A stretch of DNA of 64,000 nt, from NCBI RefSeq assembly GCF_018991925.1, contig NW_024754732.1, forward strand, positions 1,170,001 through 1,234,000, given 5' to 3'. Under the pieces are notes generated by a model. The model saw only the letters and a program-made list of their open reading frames with translations. It had not been told where the DNA came from and did not search any database. The position numbers and the translations under genes were made by a program. Source of the stretch: Homarus americanus (Eukaryota; Arthropoda; Malacostraca; Decapoda; Nephropidae). Positions 31,860 to 44,584 of this stretch are shown in pieces (the first letter of the stretch is position 1; each line of letters begins with the position of its first letter).

Positions 31860-33190
31860 TAGAAGAATTGGTGTAATGTTGGCAGAGGTGTCAAAATGAG
31901 GGCAAAAATTAATAAGTGGTGTCAGTAAAATTAATATCCCCATACAAAGTTACTAAGTTATTAAGGTGTATAAAGTATAATTTTAAACAAACATCTCAGG
32001 TGACAAGCTAAGACTACACCTGCCTGTAAACTCATTAATATACCTGTACTAAAACACCTCAAATTACCCCCTCACCAAGAAGGGCTTTAAAATACACTTA
32101 AACAATATACGTTCACTTAACAACATTCAGATAACCAATTAAAATAGCGAATCTTTTACAATGTTTTCTTTATCTGGAATTTATGTGGGTATTAGGGAAT
32201 TAATCCAAGGTTGCAATGTAATTTAAAAGCCATGTTGGGAAGTAATTCTTGTTTTGTTTTGTTTTACCTTAAAATCAATTAGTTAGGTTTATTTTTAGTT
32301 CGGGGGTTTAAGTATATATCTGGTTAAGAGGTTTATTCTAATTTGAATGTTCAAGTTAAATTCTAGCTTGGAAGATTATTCACCAAATAACCTTTCTATA
32401 TCCGGTTCCGGGGTCTGGTTACGCGCCTGTCTGCAAGGATTAAATAATTCTCGGTACAATTGATTACTGGAGTGAGCGTGACAGCCGCTAACCAAGTCAG
32501 TGTTGGAGTATTGTGTCACCAGTCATGTCCATTGTGCCGTGCGCGCCACCACTGACTGTCAGAGTAACACGCACAATACAGTCATTATCGGTTAACCCAC
32601 ATACCCGATACCACACTCTCGTAATGGGTTAATATGTGTTATTTTATCTTACTTTATGTGCGTGTTTGTATATATATATCAATATTTGTACTGTATAATA
32701 ATTTGTGTAATAATTTCTATCTTTAGCTGGTTACTATTTGTGTTTGGATACCTCAGTGATGTTTAGAAAAATATTATTGCTTCGTCTCTTTACTGACAAT
32801 ATTTACTGTTAATATTGAATGCATTTCCTTTATTTATTTATTTATTTTGCATAAGACCATTTTTTCGTCAACAATGAATGCCGTGCCTTGACGTCCACGT
32901 AAACAGAATTTCCTCATTGTCTCAAAAATTCCGCCTTATTACAGTGTTATACGTAGCTTCAGGTCTCATGCTTCAAGAGCTGTTGAGACACACGCCCAGG
33001 TGGGTTTTAATGATCACGAACGTAATGGTGTGTTGGCCAGCGTTAGTCTTCAGTCACCTCCCAGACCTCTTCTTCTGTGTATCATTCTATTCATCTCCTC
33101 TTCTCTTTCTTTATTCTGCTTTTCATCCGCTATGTCTTTTAATATTCTCTCTTCGTCATTCCTTTAACTCAACCAACAGTAAGTTTAACC
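31860..33190. other. AT-rich unique DNA, no gene supported
   Basis: A short TTTA run lies near 32830. No exon was supported. Confidence 0.5.
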
Positions 33191-33192
33191 GA

Positions 33193-33194
<2 letters not shown>

Positions 33195-33251
<57 letters not shown>
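33195..33251. repeat. (TC)n microsatellite
   Basis: About 28 TC units. Confidence 0.97.
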
Positions 33252-33254
<3 letters not shown>

Positions 33255-33844
33255 CTTTCGTTTTTACTCTCCACGTATTCTATCATTCTCTTCCTGACTC
33301 TCTTTAATACTCTTTCCTTTGTCTTCTTTCTCATTCTTCAAGATAAAAATTTTCTTCTCGTCATATTTCACAATTTTTCTTCATAATCCAGAACTCGTTG
33401 GACTTCGCGGAAAAGTTTTAGGTTCATAAATGCACACTGTGAGGGCCTCTGGTGGCGTATGTGTAACTGTAATGGTGTTTTGATGCTGTTTTCTGCTCCA
33501 TTAATCTCATTTTAAACTGGTTGATATTTTGGCTCTGGAAATTGATCAGTTGAAGGTTCGTTTTGTATGGTTATTTGCAGTCGTACGTTCAAATATTTCC
33601 AATCTGTTTCTTTCCATTTATCTCATTCTTTCCTACTTTTCTATCCGCGCGTGTTTATGTATAGTCTCGTCCTTATAATTCTATACCAAGACGTTCTAAT
33701 CCGAGGAACTAAACCCATCAGACACACGACTCATCTATCACCTGTTGCCTCTCTTGTTATTGTTTACACCCCCGTCAACCGTGGTGGAGTTCGGTTGTCT
33801 GTCTATATGTCTGTCTGTCTGTTTCTTTGTTTATGTCATCTATA
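33252..33844. other. Unique T-rich DNA
   Basis: No supported gene. Pyrimidine-biased near 33290-33380. Confidence 0.5.
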
Positions 33845-33976
33845 TTTGTTTATCCTTCTGTTACTACTTCTGTTTATCTATGTATTTTATCTGCGTCTGT
33901 CTATCTCTCTGCTTATTTGTTTATCCTTCTGTTACTACTTCTGTTTATCTTTGTATTTTTATCCGTGTCTGTCTAT
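33845..33976. repeat. 71-bp offset tandem duplication
   Basis: TTTGTTTATCCTTCTGTTAC and its following ~40 bp at 33845-33904 recur at 33916-33976 with a few differences. CTGT-rich sequence flanks the pair. Confidence 0.9.
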
Positions 33977-34464
33977 TTATCTGTTCATTCAGTACTTCAT
34001 TTTCTTGGGGTTAGAGACAGCAAAGACTGAAGGAAGTTATATTATTAAAACACAAGGGAGTCAAATGAGCATGAAACTTACCCCGAGGAAAGAACCTCCA
34101 CGTATCAATTACTTTAGTACGCACTGTTGGATCTTAAACGCATGTGAACACCTGAACCAACTGTACAAAACTCATTAGAATATCTACCTGTAATTACATC
34201 TACTGAGGGAGACCAAAGAGATAACGTAAATGGGAGGATGGATAATTATCTCCTATATATTGTTAATCATCTTAATTGTATACTTTTGGGGCGTGTCAGC
34301 AACCACAAGTGTAGCCTCGACACGCCCAGAGTCCCTGAGATGTTTGGGTGAGAAGAGCTGGTTTATGGCTGCCGTCTTCTGGCTCCTAAATGAATTCCAT
34401 GATCGTAAATTAGTCTTATTATCTCTCCTTATCTCTTATGAGTGATGGCAAACTGCTTCCAGGA

Positions 34465-34468
<4 letters not shown>
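33977..34468. other. Unique DNA, no gene supported
   Basis: A 50-bp segment at 34298-34347 has acceptor- and donor-like edges, but the support is too weak to call. Confidence 0.5.

Positions 34469-34534
<66 letters not shown>
34469..34534. repeat. (GT)n microsatellite
   Basis: About 33 GT units. Confidence 0.97.
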
Positions 34535-34537
<3 letters not shown>

Positions 34538-34995
34538 CGCTCACTAGACCTTTACTCCCTTACTCTCTTATGACCGTCTCCTGGCAACATTATGCACCAC
34601 ATCCCTCTTGCCACACTCCACCACACCTTCCCTCCTTACCACACCATACCACATCTCTACCACACCTCTCCCCTAACCACATTGCATCACACCTCCCCTC
34701 CTAACCACACCCCACCATACTTCCTCCCTTACTACACTATAATATACCCCTCCCTTAGTTAATCACCATAGCGGCTGCCATTACCCTCTCCTCCGTCACC
34801 ACAGGCAGTCGACACACACACACACTGGGCGCCGTTTTCAAAGACCTATTGAAATTCCCACCGAGTATTCCATTATTTAGAACCACTTGATATGTTGACA
34901 GCTCATTTTGCGTCTCTGCTCAGTTGCCATCGCCCTCTCTCACGTGCTCACCGCCTCACTGGTTATCTGAGATCTTGTATGTAGGAGGAGGCGAG

Positions 34996-35038
<43 letters not shown>

Positions 35039-35155
35039 GTCTCTGTGTCGCCATTTCTCTATCAACTTTGCCACATTTATGAAGTTAATTGGATTTATTT
35101 AGTCTTTGTTATGATTAGATGTGATATTAATAGACTTTATCACCAATAATTAAAT

Positions 35156-35199
<44 letters not shown>
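34535..35199. repeat. CCACACC-rich tract with CT and CA runs
   Basis: An imperfect CACCACACCTCCC repeat lies at 34590-34745, (TC)n at 35000-35037, and (AC)n at 35159-35199, with short unique spacers. Confidence 0.85.
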
Positions 35200-35200
<1 letters not shown>

Positions 35201-37255
35201 GATGTATCCAAATTCATTAGTGTTTCATAATATCACACATTGTTAGAACTACAAAAATACTCACAAATTGGCCTGTGAGTGACCTGCAAGAGAGAGAGGG
35301 AAATATTTAAGATAGATGGGAAGGTTTAAATGTCAATAGATATAGTTGAACATTACCTCACACGAATGCATATACGAGGGTAGGTGCTAAGTATGTTACG
35401 TGCTGGGGAGTCATATTTGATCATGCTATGTGGTGGTGCTGAGGCCATTGTCACAAGAACGACATGTGTGATTATGGTATGTTAATTGTGAGTAAGGCGG
35501 AGGCAGGTGTTATTACCTTAGTGATCCCTCATTCATGCCCCCCAGCACCTCGAGGTTGTGTCACATAAGCTACAGAAACTACAGTGTGAGTTGTTAGTAT
35601 TGATGCTGTAGTTTGTGTGAATATATATCCCTTCTTAACCTTTCTCTAACTTCTATATAGAATACAAAACATTCTCTCTCCTTCTTTATGTCTACTTTCC
35701 TCTCTTGTCTCTCTCTTTTTTCCTAAATTTTTACATTATCCTTCCTATTTCTCTTGGTCTTCCACTCCCTCCTCGTAGCCGTGTATAAGACCACTACAAT
35801 GACTTAAGTAATTTATTGATAAAGTGAAATTAAGCCAACATGACGGAAAGTAACATGATGTTCAGATTTTTACTACGAGTATAGAAGTCGATTTTAATGT
35901 CTCCTAAACAGATTCAACATTAGTCAGTGAAAAAATCCAATTGGTTCTCAAATACCCTGACTGTTGGAGGAAGATAATCTATTCTATGTTTCCCTGTATG
36001 TTATATGTGACGCCAAGACCATGTATATAATGTTAGGTTACATCCTCTTGTGTAGCTTCCTTGGAACATCACAAATCTTAAAAAAAAAAATCAGATTAAC
36101 ACAGAAAAATAAACAGCACTGATCTGAATTAAAATGTAAGAGATGTTTGACAATGTTTACAGTTTGTCAGTATAACATTCTCATTTCGTTCTCTATTTTC
36201 GAACAGTTTTACATCTGCACCGCAAACAAATCCACATCCTTTGAATTTTCCTTTTATATGTGATGTAAATATTCCTAGTTTGAGATATTTATTTCTTTTA
36301 TCAGTTGACGTTTATTTTCACGAGGTAGTGGAGGAAGGGAGTGAAAACCAGCAGTAACCCAGAATTATATCATGAAATATCTGAACCTTCTGACGAATAA
36401 AGACATCAATGGTAATAGAGTTGGAGAAGAAAGATGATTAAAACTATGTGAGGGCAAGTGAGAAAGATACAGAAGGGAGGGTGGGGGAATGAGGTCGACA
36501 GAGAGGCACTAATTAGCGAATTTGAGACGTTATCATCACGTGGTAATGTTCAGCTCAGCCACACTCCTCGGCACAGACACGACAATGACCCCCTTGAATC
36601 ATCACCGTATTTGAGGTTTTATTCCCTCCAGATGGCTCTTCTCAACGTCACTGTACATTATACCTTCACTGAATTTATGTCCTCGTAAAATATTTCCTCT
36701 ATGGCTGTTCACGGTTGATTTACGGCTGCCTCAAGAGTCGGGGTTAGTGGCAAGTGACGCCATCAGAATGTGGATAGAGCGTGACGATGCACCTCAACAC
36801 CCCAAGATGCTGTGTGTGTGTGTGACCTTTAAAACAAGTTATGTGATCCTGTAAAGACGAGGCCACTTTACGACCCACGCCTCGTTCACACCCATTCACA
36901 CCAGCCCTCCTGAGACCCGTGGCCAGAGAGGTCAGGGAATAACACTTGATGTTTCTTTAAGGTGATTCAGTGAAATAGTCTCAGGGGAGAGATGTAGAAG
37001 GGTTATTTTTATTTTATCACCTAAGGAAGAAATTATGTTTTCTTTGTTTTGTTGAGCTGTTATGTCCGTTTTTGTGTGTCTATTGTCTGTCTATTGGTTG
37101 TCTATTGTTTTCTACACAGGCGATGGTATAGATTAAGGTGTATGGTACAATGTGAAATTCATCGAACAGTTTTAGAAATATCCTATTGGTAAAATGCTCT
37201 TGACTTCCCTACCAATTTGATGATCATAACCCATTAGATATTAGATCAATACGCA
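35200..37255. other. Unique DNA, no gene supported
   Basis: About 2 kb of AT-leaning unique sequence. No array, promoter-like block or exon with paired splice signals was found. Confidence 0.5.
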
Positions 37256-37257
37256 CC

Positions 37258-37320
37258 CCCCACACACATACACACACACACCACCACACACACACATACA
37301 CATACACACACACACCACAT

Positions 37321-37353
<33 letters not shown>

Positions 37354-37376
37354 ACCACATCACACACACACACACA
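37258..37376. repeat. Interrupted (CA)n with ACCACATCAC variants
   Basis: CA runs are separated by CACCACATCACACA blocks that recur three times. Confidence 0.93.
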
Positions 37377-37955
37377 TTGTTAAATTCACCTTATTCCTTA
37401 CACATACCTCAGACACTTTTCTACCTAATATAAATATCCAGACTCTATAAAATAATCGCAAATTATAAAGGCCATAATCCTTCTAAAAGTTATAATAAAT
37501 ACTTTTCTTGTTTTTCCTTGTGTGTTGGGGGTTGAGGTCAGGTCATTCATCAAGTTCACGCCTCCACTGGCCCTGAGGTGTACGTGTTAATACCACCTGA
37601 TGTGCTATTTCCCCCCTTATGACAACAAAACTGGAAACTAACTCACCTGCCACAAGGAAAACTCAAGTAATCCCAACTTTTATGTATTATCAGTTTATAT
37701 ATTTTCCCACAGTCAGAATTCCAGGTCCTTACTTCACTTTAATCTAAATTGAAAACCAAGAATCCAATATAAACACTTTCCCTTTAAACCAACTCCTAAA
37801 ACACCCGAGATAATGTCATATTTTGTTTTGTTTTCATCTCCCCAAAATTAAACCTCCAAGTTTTTATCAAACAGTGTGTCTCTAATCAGCCTTATACAAT
37901 CTATCACCCAGAATTTCCTCTACCAATTATCATCATTGAATTATTTATCTCTATC
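37377..37955. other. Unique AT-rich DNA
   Basis: No gene seen. Confidence 0.5.
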
Positions 37956-37959
37956 ATCT

Positions 37960-38190
37960 GTCATCTCCAGCGTCTATCTCTTATCTCCAACATCACTAAT
38001 CTCTAGTATTTCTCTTTCATCTCCAACATCTCTCATCTCCAACATCTCTCATCTCTAGCATTTCCCATCTCCAGCATCTCTCTCATCTCCAGCATCTCTC
38101 ATCTCCAACATCTCTCTCATCTCCAACATCTCTCTCATCTCCAGCATCTCTCTCATCTCCAGCATCTCCCATCTCCAACATCTCTCCTCT
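37960..38190. repeat. 15-18 bp minisatellite (CATCTCCAACATCTCTCT)
   Basis: About thirteen imperfect copies with CAGC/CAAC alternation and unit lengths of 15-18 bp. Confidence 0.93.
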
Positions 38191-38274
38191 TCTCCACAAT
38201 ATCAGCCCAAAAGACCTTCACTTGACCTCTGAATTCTACCCATCTTAGCTCTTCCTCAGTGTCTCCTTCTGTCA

Positions 38275-38450
38275 GATCTAACACATCCCTTAAAACACAT
38301 CACTGACCTTACACACTCCTTAAAACACATCATTAGACCTTACACATCCCTTAAAACACATCACTAGACCTTACACATCCCTTAAAACACATCACTGATC
38401 TTACACACTCCTTAAAACACATCATTAGATCTTACACATTCCTTTAAGTA
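38275..38450. repeat. ~31-bp tandem repeat, about six copies
   Basis: The unit TTACACATCCCTTAAAACAC plus ATCACTAGACC is repeated with TCC/CTCC and AGACC/TGATC variants. Confidence 0.93.
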
Positions 38451-38486
38451 TTTTGGGGGTCTAAACTGCCCAAAATCTGATGACAG

Positions 38487-38503
38487 CCTAACCTAACCTA
38501 ACC
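38487..38503. repeat. Short AACCT telomere-type repeat
   Basis: Three AACCT units. Confidence 0.85.
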
Positions 38504-39280
38504 AGTATGAAGAATTTTTTGGTCGTCTTCTTCCCGTGTTTAATAGTGTAGTTTCTTGTAGTCTCTCTTAATTGCATCACCTCGTTAGTCCCGTCTGAGA
38601 TCTGATCCAACTACGAAGGGCGAAGGAGGAATGGAAGGATGAAGGAGAATGAAGGAGGATAAGTAAGAAGGAAAAAGGGTGAGAGGCAATGTAGAACAGT
38701 ATAAGTTTACATGCCTCCTGTACTTGGCAAATTTAATGGGTTTTATGTAGTCAACAGCACCACTCTGCTTTTGCATATCTAAAACGAAGATAACTGTCAA
38801 CCAAGGTAAGAAATAACTGTCAACCAAGGTAAGAACACATCTGCGGCCGTGCTGGCGACGTGACAGGTGGAGGAGACGCTATCACATCTATAGCATTAGG
38901 AGATGGAGGTTTAAAGTCTGTTTCCTGCCTATTCACTCCAGTTTTGTCTCTTAGTAAACATTACGCGGTGTCAAGTAGTGCCTTCGTTTAAGACCCAGAT
39001 GATGAGGTCACATGACAAACTGTGTGTGAGTTCTTCCTCCCCGCCCCCACATGGTCTAGTTTCAGCCTCATAGTGCATTCTTGGATGTCTCCTCTCATAA
39101 TTGGGCTAGTATAGAGGCAGCGAAGTGTTGCCAACGACGATGAACTGATTCCATAACCCGTTTCTCTCAATACACTCAAGAGGAGGAGGGGCTTAATTGA
39201 CTTAAAAATATCCCCAGTCAGACACGAGTTCACTTTGGTGTGTCTCCGGCCAGCAGTCACCAACGGTATTAAGAAATAGA
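38504..39280. other. Unique DNA with a duplicated donor-like 23-mer
   Basis: A 23-bp unit TAACTGTCAACCAAGGTAAG plus AAA is exactly doubled at 38791-38836, so a CAAG|GTAAGA 5' splice-site-like motif occurs twice. No matching exon could be supported. The rest is unique. Confidence 0.7.
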
Positions 39281-39313
39281 TTAACCACTTGCTTCAGGAG
39301 CTGTGGTTCTTAC

Positions 39314-39607
39314 CTCTGTGACGCCAACTGTGGAGTCGGGTGCAGGGAAAGACATGGCTGCTTTATATACCTCTGTCTCTTGAAACATTAATGGTTCCAT
39401 GTTGGTCTTGTTGGAGAGAAGATCACTGCTGTTGTTTCGAGCTCTGCTGCCCACTTGACTTGGAGGTCCTGTGTAGCTTTGGCATCGCTCGTAATTAATA
39501 TTATTCCTGTCCCTTTTCATATTTTTCCTGGAACTCTTTAATAGTAAATTCTCGGGGATGTTGTGAAGTCGTTCTTTGGTTGAAGGCAAGTCGGTCAAGG
39601 CTTTCAT
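39314..39607 (-). CDS. Candidate internal coding exon, unrecognised protein
   Basis: On the minus strand a TGATTTGTTGCAG acceptor ends at 39608 and a GTCACAGAG|GTAAGA donor starts at 39313. They enclose 294 nt, exactly 98 codons in phase 0. The frame opens MKALTDLPSTKERLHNIPEN and closes PAPDSTVGVTE. The other two frames contain stops, and the open frame is free of tandem repeats, unlike most frames in this window. Composition is hydrophilic, rich in Ser, Asn, Lys and Arg (a basic stretch KSSRKNMKRDRNN lies about residues 27-39), with no membrane segment. A CATCAAC branchpoint-like sequence lies about 30 nt before the acceptor. If the donor is not used, the frame ends 11 codons later at TAA (39281). 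No domain is recognised. It is the most convincing coding exon in the window. Confidence 0.48.
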
Positions 39608-39619
39608 CTGCAACAAATC

Positions 39620-41395
39620 ATTTCTGACTTACGTTGATGGAACTACAAGATTTTGCTGAGTGAAAGCACTTTAGTTGTCCTGGAACCCAAGTGTGAGTTA
39701 GATGATGCGGCAACCAGGAAAACACATGACTTGGCGTATTTAGAGAAGACACTTTGGTGACGGTGTGACTATGTTCGTCGGAAGCAACAAAGAAAAAGAC
39801 TAAGGACTCCCGACGTCACGATAATTGATAAGAGACAAAGAGGTTTCTAATTTCAAAGATGTAAAAACTAGCAGGGAAAACAGGATCCATTTCTACAGGA
39901 GATTTTCATAAGTCCAGATCACACAGTAGGAAGGAGGAAAGAACACAGATAATTCCTGACGTTCCTAAAAGCAGAGGACAGAAGGATCAGGGAGCAGCAG
40001 AGACTGAATCTGGTGGATGGACGATGTACAATAGGATGACGAGTATATGCAAATGTTAACAAGGTAATCACGTGAACGAACATGTAGAAACAGAAGAACA
40101 GCGCCTGACACCACGACCTATACCAACCATTATGACAGCGGAGACTGTATCAACATAACCACTGACCACACCCTGGGTAGTGTTGATAATGAGTGACGGT
40201 TCATCTGCTGATAATGTAATTGGTCCTAAATTGTTAAAGTTTCTGAGCCATTATCACATAGAAGGATAGTATAAGGTTACAGATACAAACACGGATAATT
40301 TCCTAGACAAGTGAGCGATGTTTACAACTTTATACTTTCACTTCCATCAGCTTGACATAGTAGCGTTAGTGAAGTGTTTAGTAGAGTAATAATAAGCTTA
40401 AATTAAACGCATGTGTGCTTAAAGCTGATGACTGTCCATGGTATAATGTAAAGGGATGTGGATGTTTATTTCAGAGTGGTGTTTAGAGTAAGTCAGGGGA
40501 CGAGATTATAATTAGTAGAGTCAATTATAACGTGAAATTAAATTAAACAGAACTGTCAACATTGGATGCGTATTCCCTTTATTCGGTGTAACTAAACTTA
40601 ATCATCTTTTAGTGTTGTTAGTAATAATGAATGTTGAAATAATAATACACGATATGACTTAAATAATTAGGTAACTTAATTTGTATACTTAGAGAAAATT
40701 ATTCCTGTTGATAGTAATTATTTGACGTACATTTTGTGTGATGCATGTAATATAATTTCTCTTGGCGTCTTCTCTGTTAATTATAGTAGAATGTTATATT
40801 TTTTTCTGTTATAGAATGTTAGCAATTTAGAAAACCATTGATATTAATTGTGAATAAATAAATTGTAAATCCAATGACAAAATCCAAGAAAGGCAAGAAG
40901 TCGAGGGTCTACAATTTAAATTATTACCTTGAAAATTCTCATAATCTTATATTGTTGACGGTCATAACGATGTGGGATTTAGTATTCATATTATTTTATG
41001 TCTCAGGTTCCACACCATTAATTGTTTTGACGACATAACTCTTTTATACAAGAGTTCATAGTGAATATTTAAGGTGTCTGTAGTTACTCTGAAAATATGT
41101 CAGCCATTTTTTTAGATTATTTTATCCGAGGATTATAATAACATTTAAGGACCATTTAAGGCATTTTCACAGTAAATAGTATATTGGCACGAACATGTAC
41201 ACAGATGACCTCCACATAGTCCTTGGCCTCTCTACTACGAGGCAGGTGAGAGCGGAGGTGGGCTGTGGGTCACGGGGTTACCTGCAGTATGGCCAGGCAG
41301 GTGAGATCCTCCACACTCCGCCGATTATTGATTACTATTGAACTCGGCAAAACCCGAGGACAGTGTTTATTTACTAAATGAATACTACCTACGTA
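39620..41395. other. Unique DNA (proposed minus-strand intron), no other gene seen
   Basis: About 1.8 kb without arrays, AT-rich in its second half. It would lie in the intron between the two best minus-strand exons. Confidence 0.5.
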
Positions 41396-41875
41396 TCCAG
41401 CGTAGGTGTGGGTGTGTGGGTGGGTGTGTGTGTGTGAGGGTGTGTGTGTGTGTGTGTGTGTGAGGGTGTATGTACGTACGTGTGCTTTTGTGTGGGGACG
41501 CTTTCGAGTGCTCATTAATCGCTGTACAATACTCATGAAGGTATTTATGAATGTATGTATTTGTGGTCGTATGTAATTCACTCGTACACACGAAAGTTTA
41601 TTCTTATAAACGTGGGTTCAAGGTCGTTTCTTCATTCATGAGTGTTTATATTTTCTTCCTCAGTATTGACTCTGTAAAGTAGGGTTTGTTACACCTTGGC
41701 TGAGCATCACGAAAGTGCAGCACTTCCTCTGATGTCTTGATGATTCGCACTGTTCGACCCCATCTAGTGCTGCATAAGTGCGTGCTTGCGTATTTGTGTA
41801 AGTGCTTGAGTGTGTGTGTGTATATGTAAGTGTTTGCATGTGTGTATGTATACGCGTGTTTCAGTGTGCATGTTA
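41396..41875. repeat. GT-rich tracts
   Basis: Interrupted GT runs at 41405-41475 and GTGTGTATAT/GTATGTA tracts at 41798-41870, separated by unique DNA. Confidence 0.85.
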
Positions 41876-43425
41876 CTAGTGGAAGGGATCACCTCGCCTG
41901 TTGCTACATGTAGACCAACAATTACTGGATCGTCAACGTTCAGTCCGTCACCACCCACACAAAGACGGGCCATGACGCGGCGCTCGATCGCTCTTTTTAC
42001 CTTATATTTTGGTCCATAAATTTTCATCCCTTTTTATTATTTATTTTTGTTTCTTTGTCACTGTATAGCTGCCTCACACAGCAGGTAAGGTGCTGGACGC
42101 TGCGTGCAATACTGCCAACGTGGTGAGTTTCTCGAACCCTTGAATGCCAGAATCGATTTTAACCCCGCCCACCTCCCAGCGTTTCGTCAGCTGGGCGTGT
42201 GCGGGGGAGGAGGGGCCGGGAGGCACAGCCAGCAGGACAAGTGGAGAGAAAGAAAAAGAGGAGTGAAAATGGAGGAGGAGGAAAGATGAGGAAAATAGTG
42301 GAAAATGAAGAGGAGGAGGAAATTTAGTGCGAATTTTCGAGTGCTCAAGAAATAAATAATACAAATTCGCCATTTCTATAGAATCATGACAAAATTAAAC
42401 TCGCAAATATTATGGTACACATAATATCTGTACATACAATGTAGTACTGAGTAAATACCAGAGGAAAAAACAAATCTATTTACCGATGAACTCTAGCAAA
42501 ACACTTCAACTGATTTATCAACGATGAGATTCCTCTTGTCAAGTCAATAGACAAATATTTGAACATATAGGTGTTTTTTTTCCCCTCTAGAACCTTTGAT
42601 ATCAGATCCGGGATGTTTTGGCAGGTAACACAGCTCTTTGACGGGTCGGGGGCAAAAGTGGGGACGCGAGCTGCGACCCACATCCGCCCGTCTGGTCGGT
42701 GGGGCAGGGAGTGGGAGGTGCAAGGAGTGGCTGATCCCCTCACTTCTCGCCTGAAGGTCACCAGACATGGCGGAAGGGAGAAGGAGGGAGGGTAGAGGAG
42801 GCAAGAAATCGAGAAAGAATGTTGAATTGAAGAGAGAAGTTGAGAAAATTAAGACAAGGGAGTGATAATAAGAGTCAAAAGGGAATGGAATTAATATAAA
42901 CGTCGAAAGAGGGACAAAAACAGAGGAATAAGGGATTCTAGGAAGCCATAGGTGAGACGAAGAACAGAAGAAGCGTATTTCAACCTCTCATTTGGCCTAA
43001 CAAAAACACGATATTTCGCTGGCCTATTGATCGTCTGGTTTGTGGGTTTTATTGATTGTACTATGTTCAACCAAGTGTCTGAGTCAGTTGTTTGTCTCAT
43101 TCAACATACATTAACATCCACAATAATAAACTGACCTTCATCAAACATTCAACATATGAACAGGCTACTTAACAACTTAGGACCAGTTAATTTAGGGTCT
43201 CAGTTGTAGTTGTGTTTATAAATGGTCAACAAAGGAAAAAGCTACAGTGTTACTCTATGGTGTCTTTAATTATCTGATCTTCATTAACTCTTTAAGGATA
43301 ATCTGATGAGTTAACACATTGGTATAATTTTGTCTGGGTCAGAATCGGTCGGAGGTAAAGTTCAAAGGTCACGGAAGGTCACCACAGTCTAACCTCATCT
43401 ATTATGACTTGATCTTTATGGTATT
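41876..43425. other. Unique DNA, no gene supported
   Basis: A plus-strand GCAG|GTAAGG juxtaposition lies at 42083-42090. A GC-rich island with several CpGs lies at about 42150-42240 and another at 42640-42760. A 93-codon minus frame (42480-42761) was examined and set aside. Confidence 0.45.
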
Positions 43426-43429
43426 TTTA

Positions 43430-43659
43430 CAGCTAAATGTAACCAACCACCTTACTCCAATGACCACCATACTCTTGCGACCACCTGATACTAGTGATGA
43501 CCTGATACTAGTGACCACCTTACTCCAGCGACCACCTGTCACTCTCTCTATTTGTGAATGCCATTTCTTGGTGTTTCTTCCCCATGTAATATTTCTGGTG
43601 TTTTGTTCTGTAGCTTTATCATCATCATCATCATCATCATCATCTTCATCATCATCATC

Positions 43660-43702
<43 letters not shown>

Positions 43703-43912
43703 GTAGTAGCATTTAAACAAGGTACTTTATATTTAACACCATACTAACCATCGTCTTTTCTCTTTTAAGTAAGTTTGGCAAAAAAAGGACACCATATAGT
43801 GAAGATGTGGATATGAACCATAGTGAGTGTGTGTACTTGTGATTTAGTACGTGTGTGTGTGTATATATATATATGTACGTGTGTATGTATGTATGTATGT
43901 AAGTTTAACCCG
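43430..43912. repeat. GACCACCT repeat, (ATC)n and GTAT runs
   Basis: Imperfect GACCACCTGATACTAGTGAT copies lie at about 43455-43545, (CAT/ATC)n with CTT interruptions at 43617-43702, and GT/TA/GTAT runs at 43848-43912. The long poly-Ser frame is an artefact. Confidence 0.9.
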
Positions 43913-44256
43913 TGATCATCTCTCGTCAAAGTAATCACATTTCATAAACTTAGAGAACAACCATTACTAATTAATCTAAGTCCAAAATCACAAGGAAATA
44001 ATCATCCTTATCAATATAATCACAGTTCATATATAATAAATTAAAAAACACAATCATACGAACAATAGGATGTCTCTCTAATAATTCTAGACCTATAATT
44101 CTGGATCGATAATAATCCCAGTGCCAGACCATCCAGGCTCTCAGAATTACCCAGATTATAACCCAACACCTGTCTGCCCCACCGGCCCTTCCCTGCGACA
44201 CGGGCATAAGTGAAGTGACTGTGAACTTTAATTAATAACACGAGTTTATCAGCGAC

Positions 44257-44259
<3 letters not shown>

Positions 44260-44319
<60 letters not shown>
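44260..44319. repeat. (TG)n microsatellite
   Basis: About 30 TG units with one C interruption. Confidence 0.97.
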
Positions 44320-44584
44320 TAGTTATTGTAATTTTATGCGTTTGTATAAATATTTCTGTTTGTTTATTTATGTTACTGTATATATATATGTATTCTCGTA
44401 TACATACATACATTTATTCATGTTTGTATATAGGGTTACACGTGTTTGTATGCCCGTATGTCCTCGTATAAAGCCGCCTAAGAATGCTGTAACAAATGGT
44501 AATATTGTAGTGATATTAAACAGAACGAATAAATTGATGAGTACAAACACTTAAGATCATTCATAAATTCATTCGATGTCTGAT

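Noticed and set aside
32878..33297. 139-codon plus frame
   Set aside because: Its second half is translation of a (TC)n microsatellite and T-rich DNA; no splice or motif evidence.
34289..34327. 9-bp GC-rich inverted repeat GGGCGTGTC / GACACGCCC
   Set aside because: Within chance expectation; no other context.
38585..38827. 80-codon minus frame with an acceptor-like TTCGTTTTAG
   Set aside because: The required phase conflicts with the exon at 39314-39607 and no good donor was found.
42480..42761. 93-codon minus frame ending at a CATCG|GTAAAT donor-like site
   Set aside because: No convincing acceptor, and the phase does not fit the neighbouring exon candidates.
43409..43747. Frame with a poly-Ser run
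   Set aside because: Caused by the (ATC)n microsatellite; the flanking parts are also repeat-derived.
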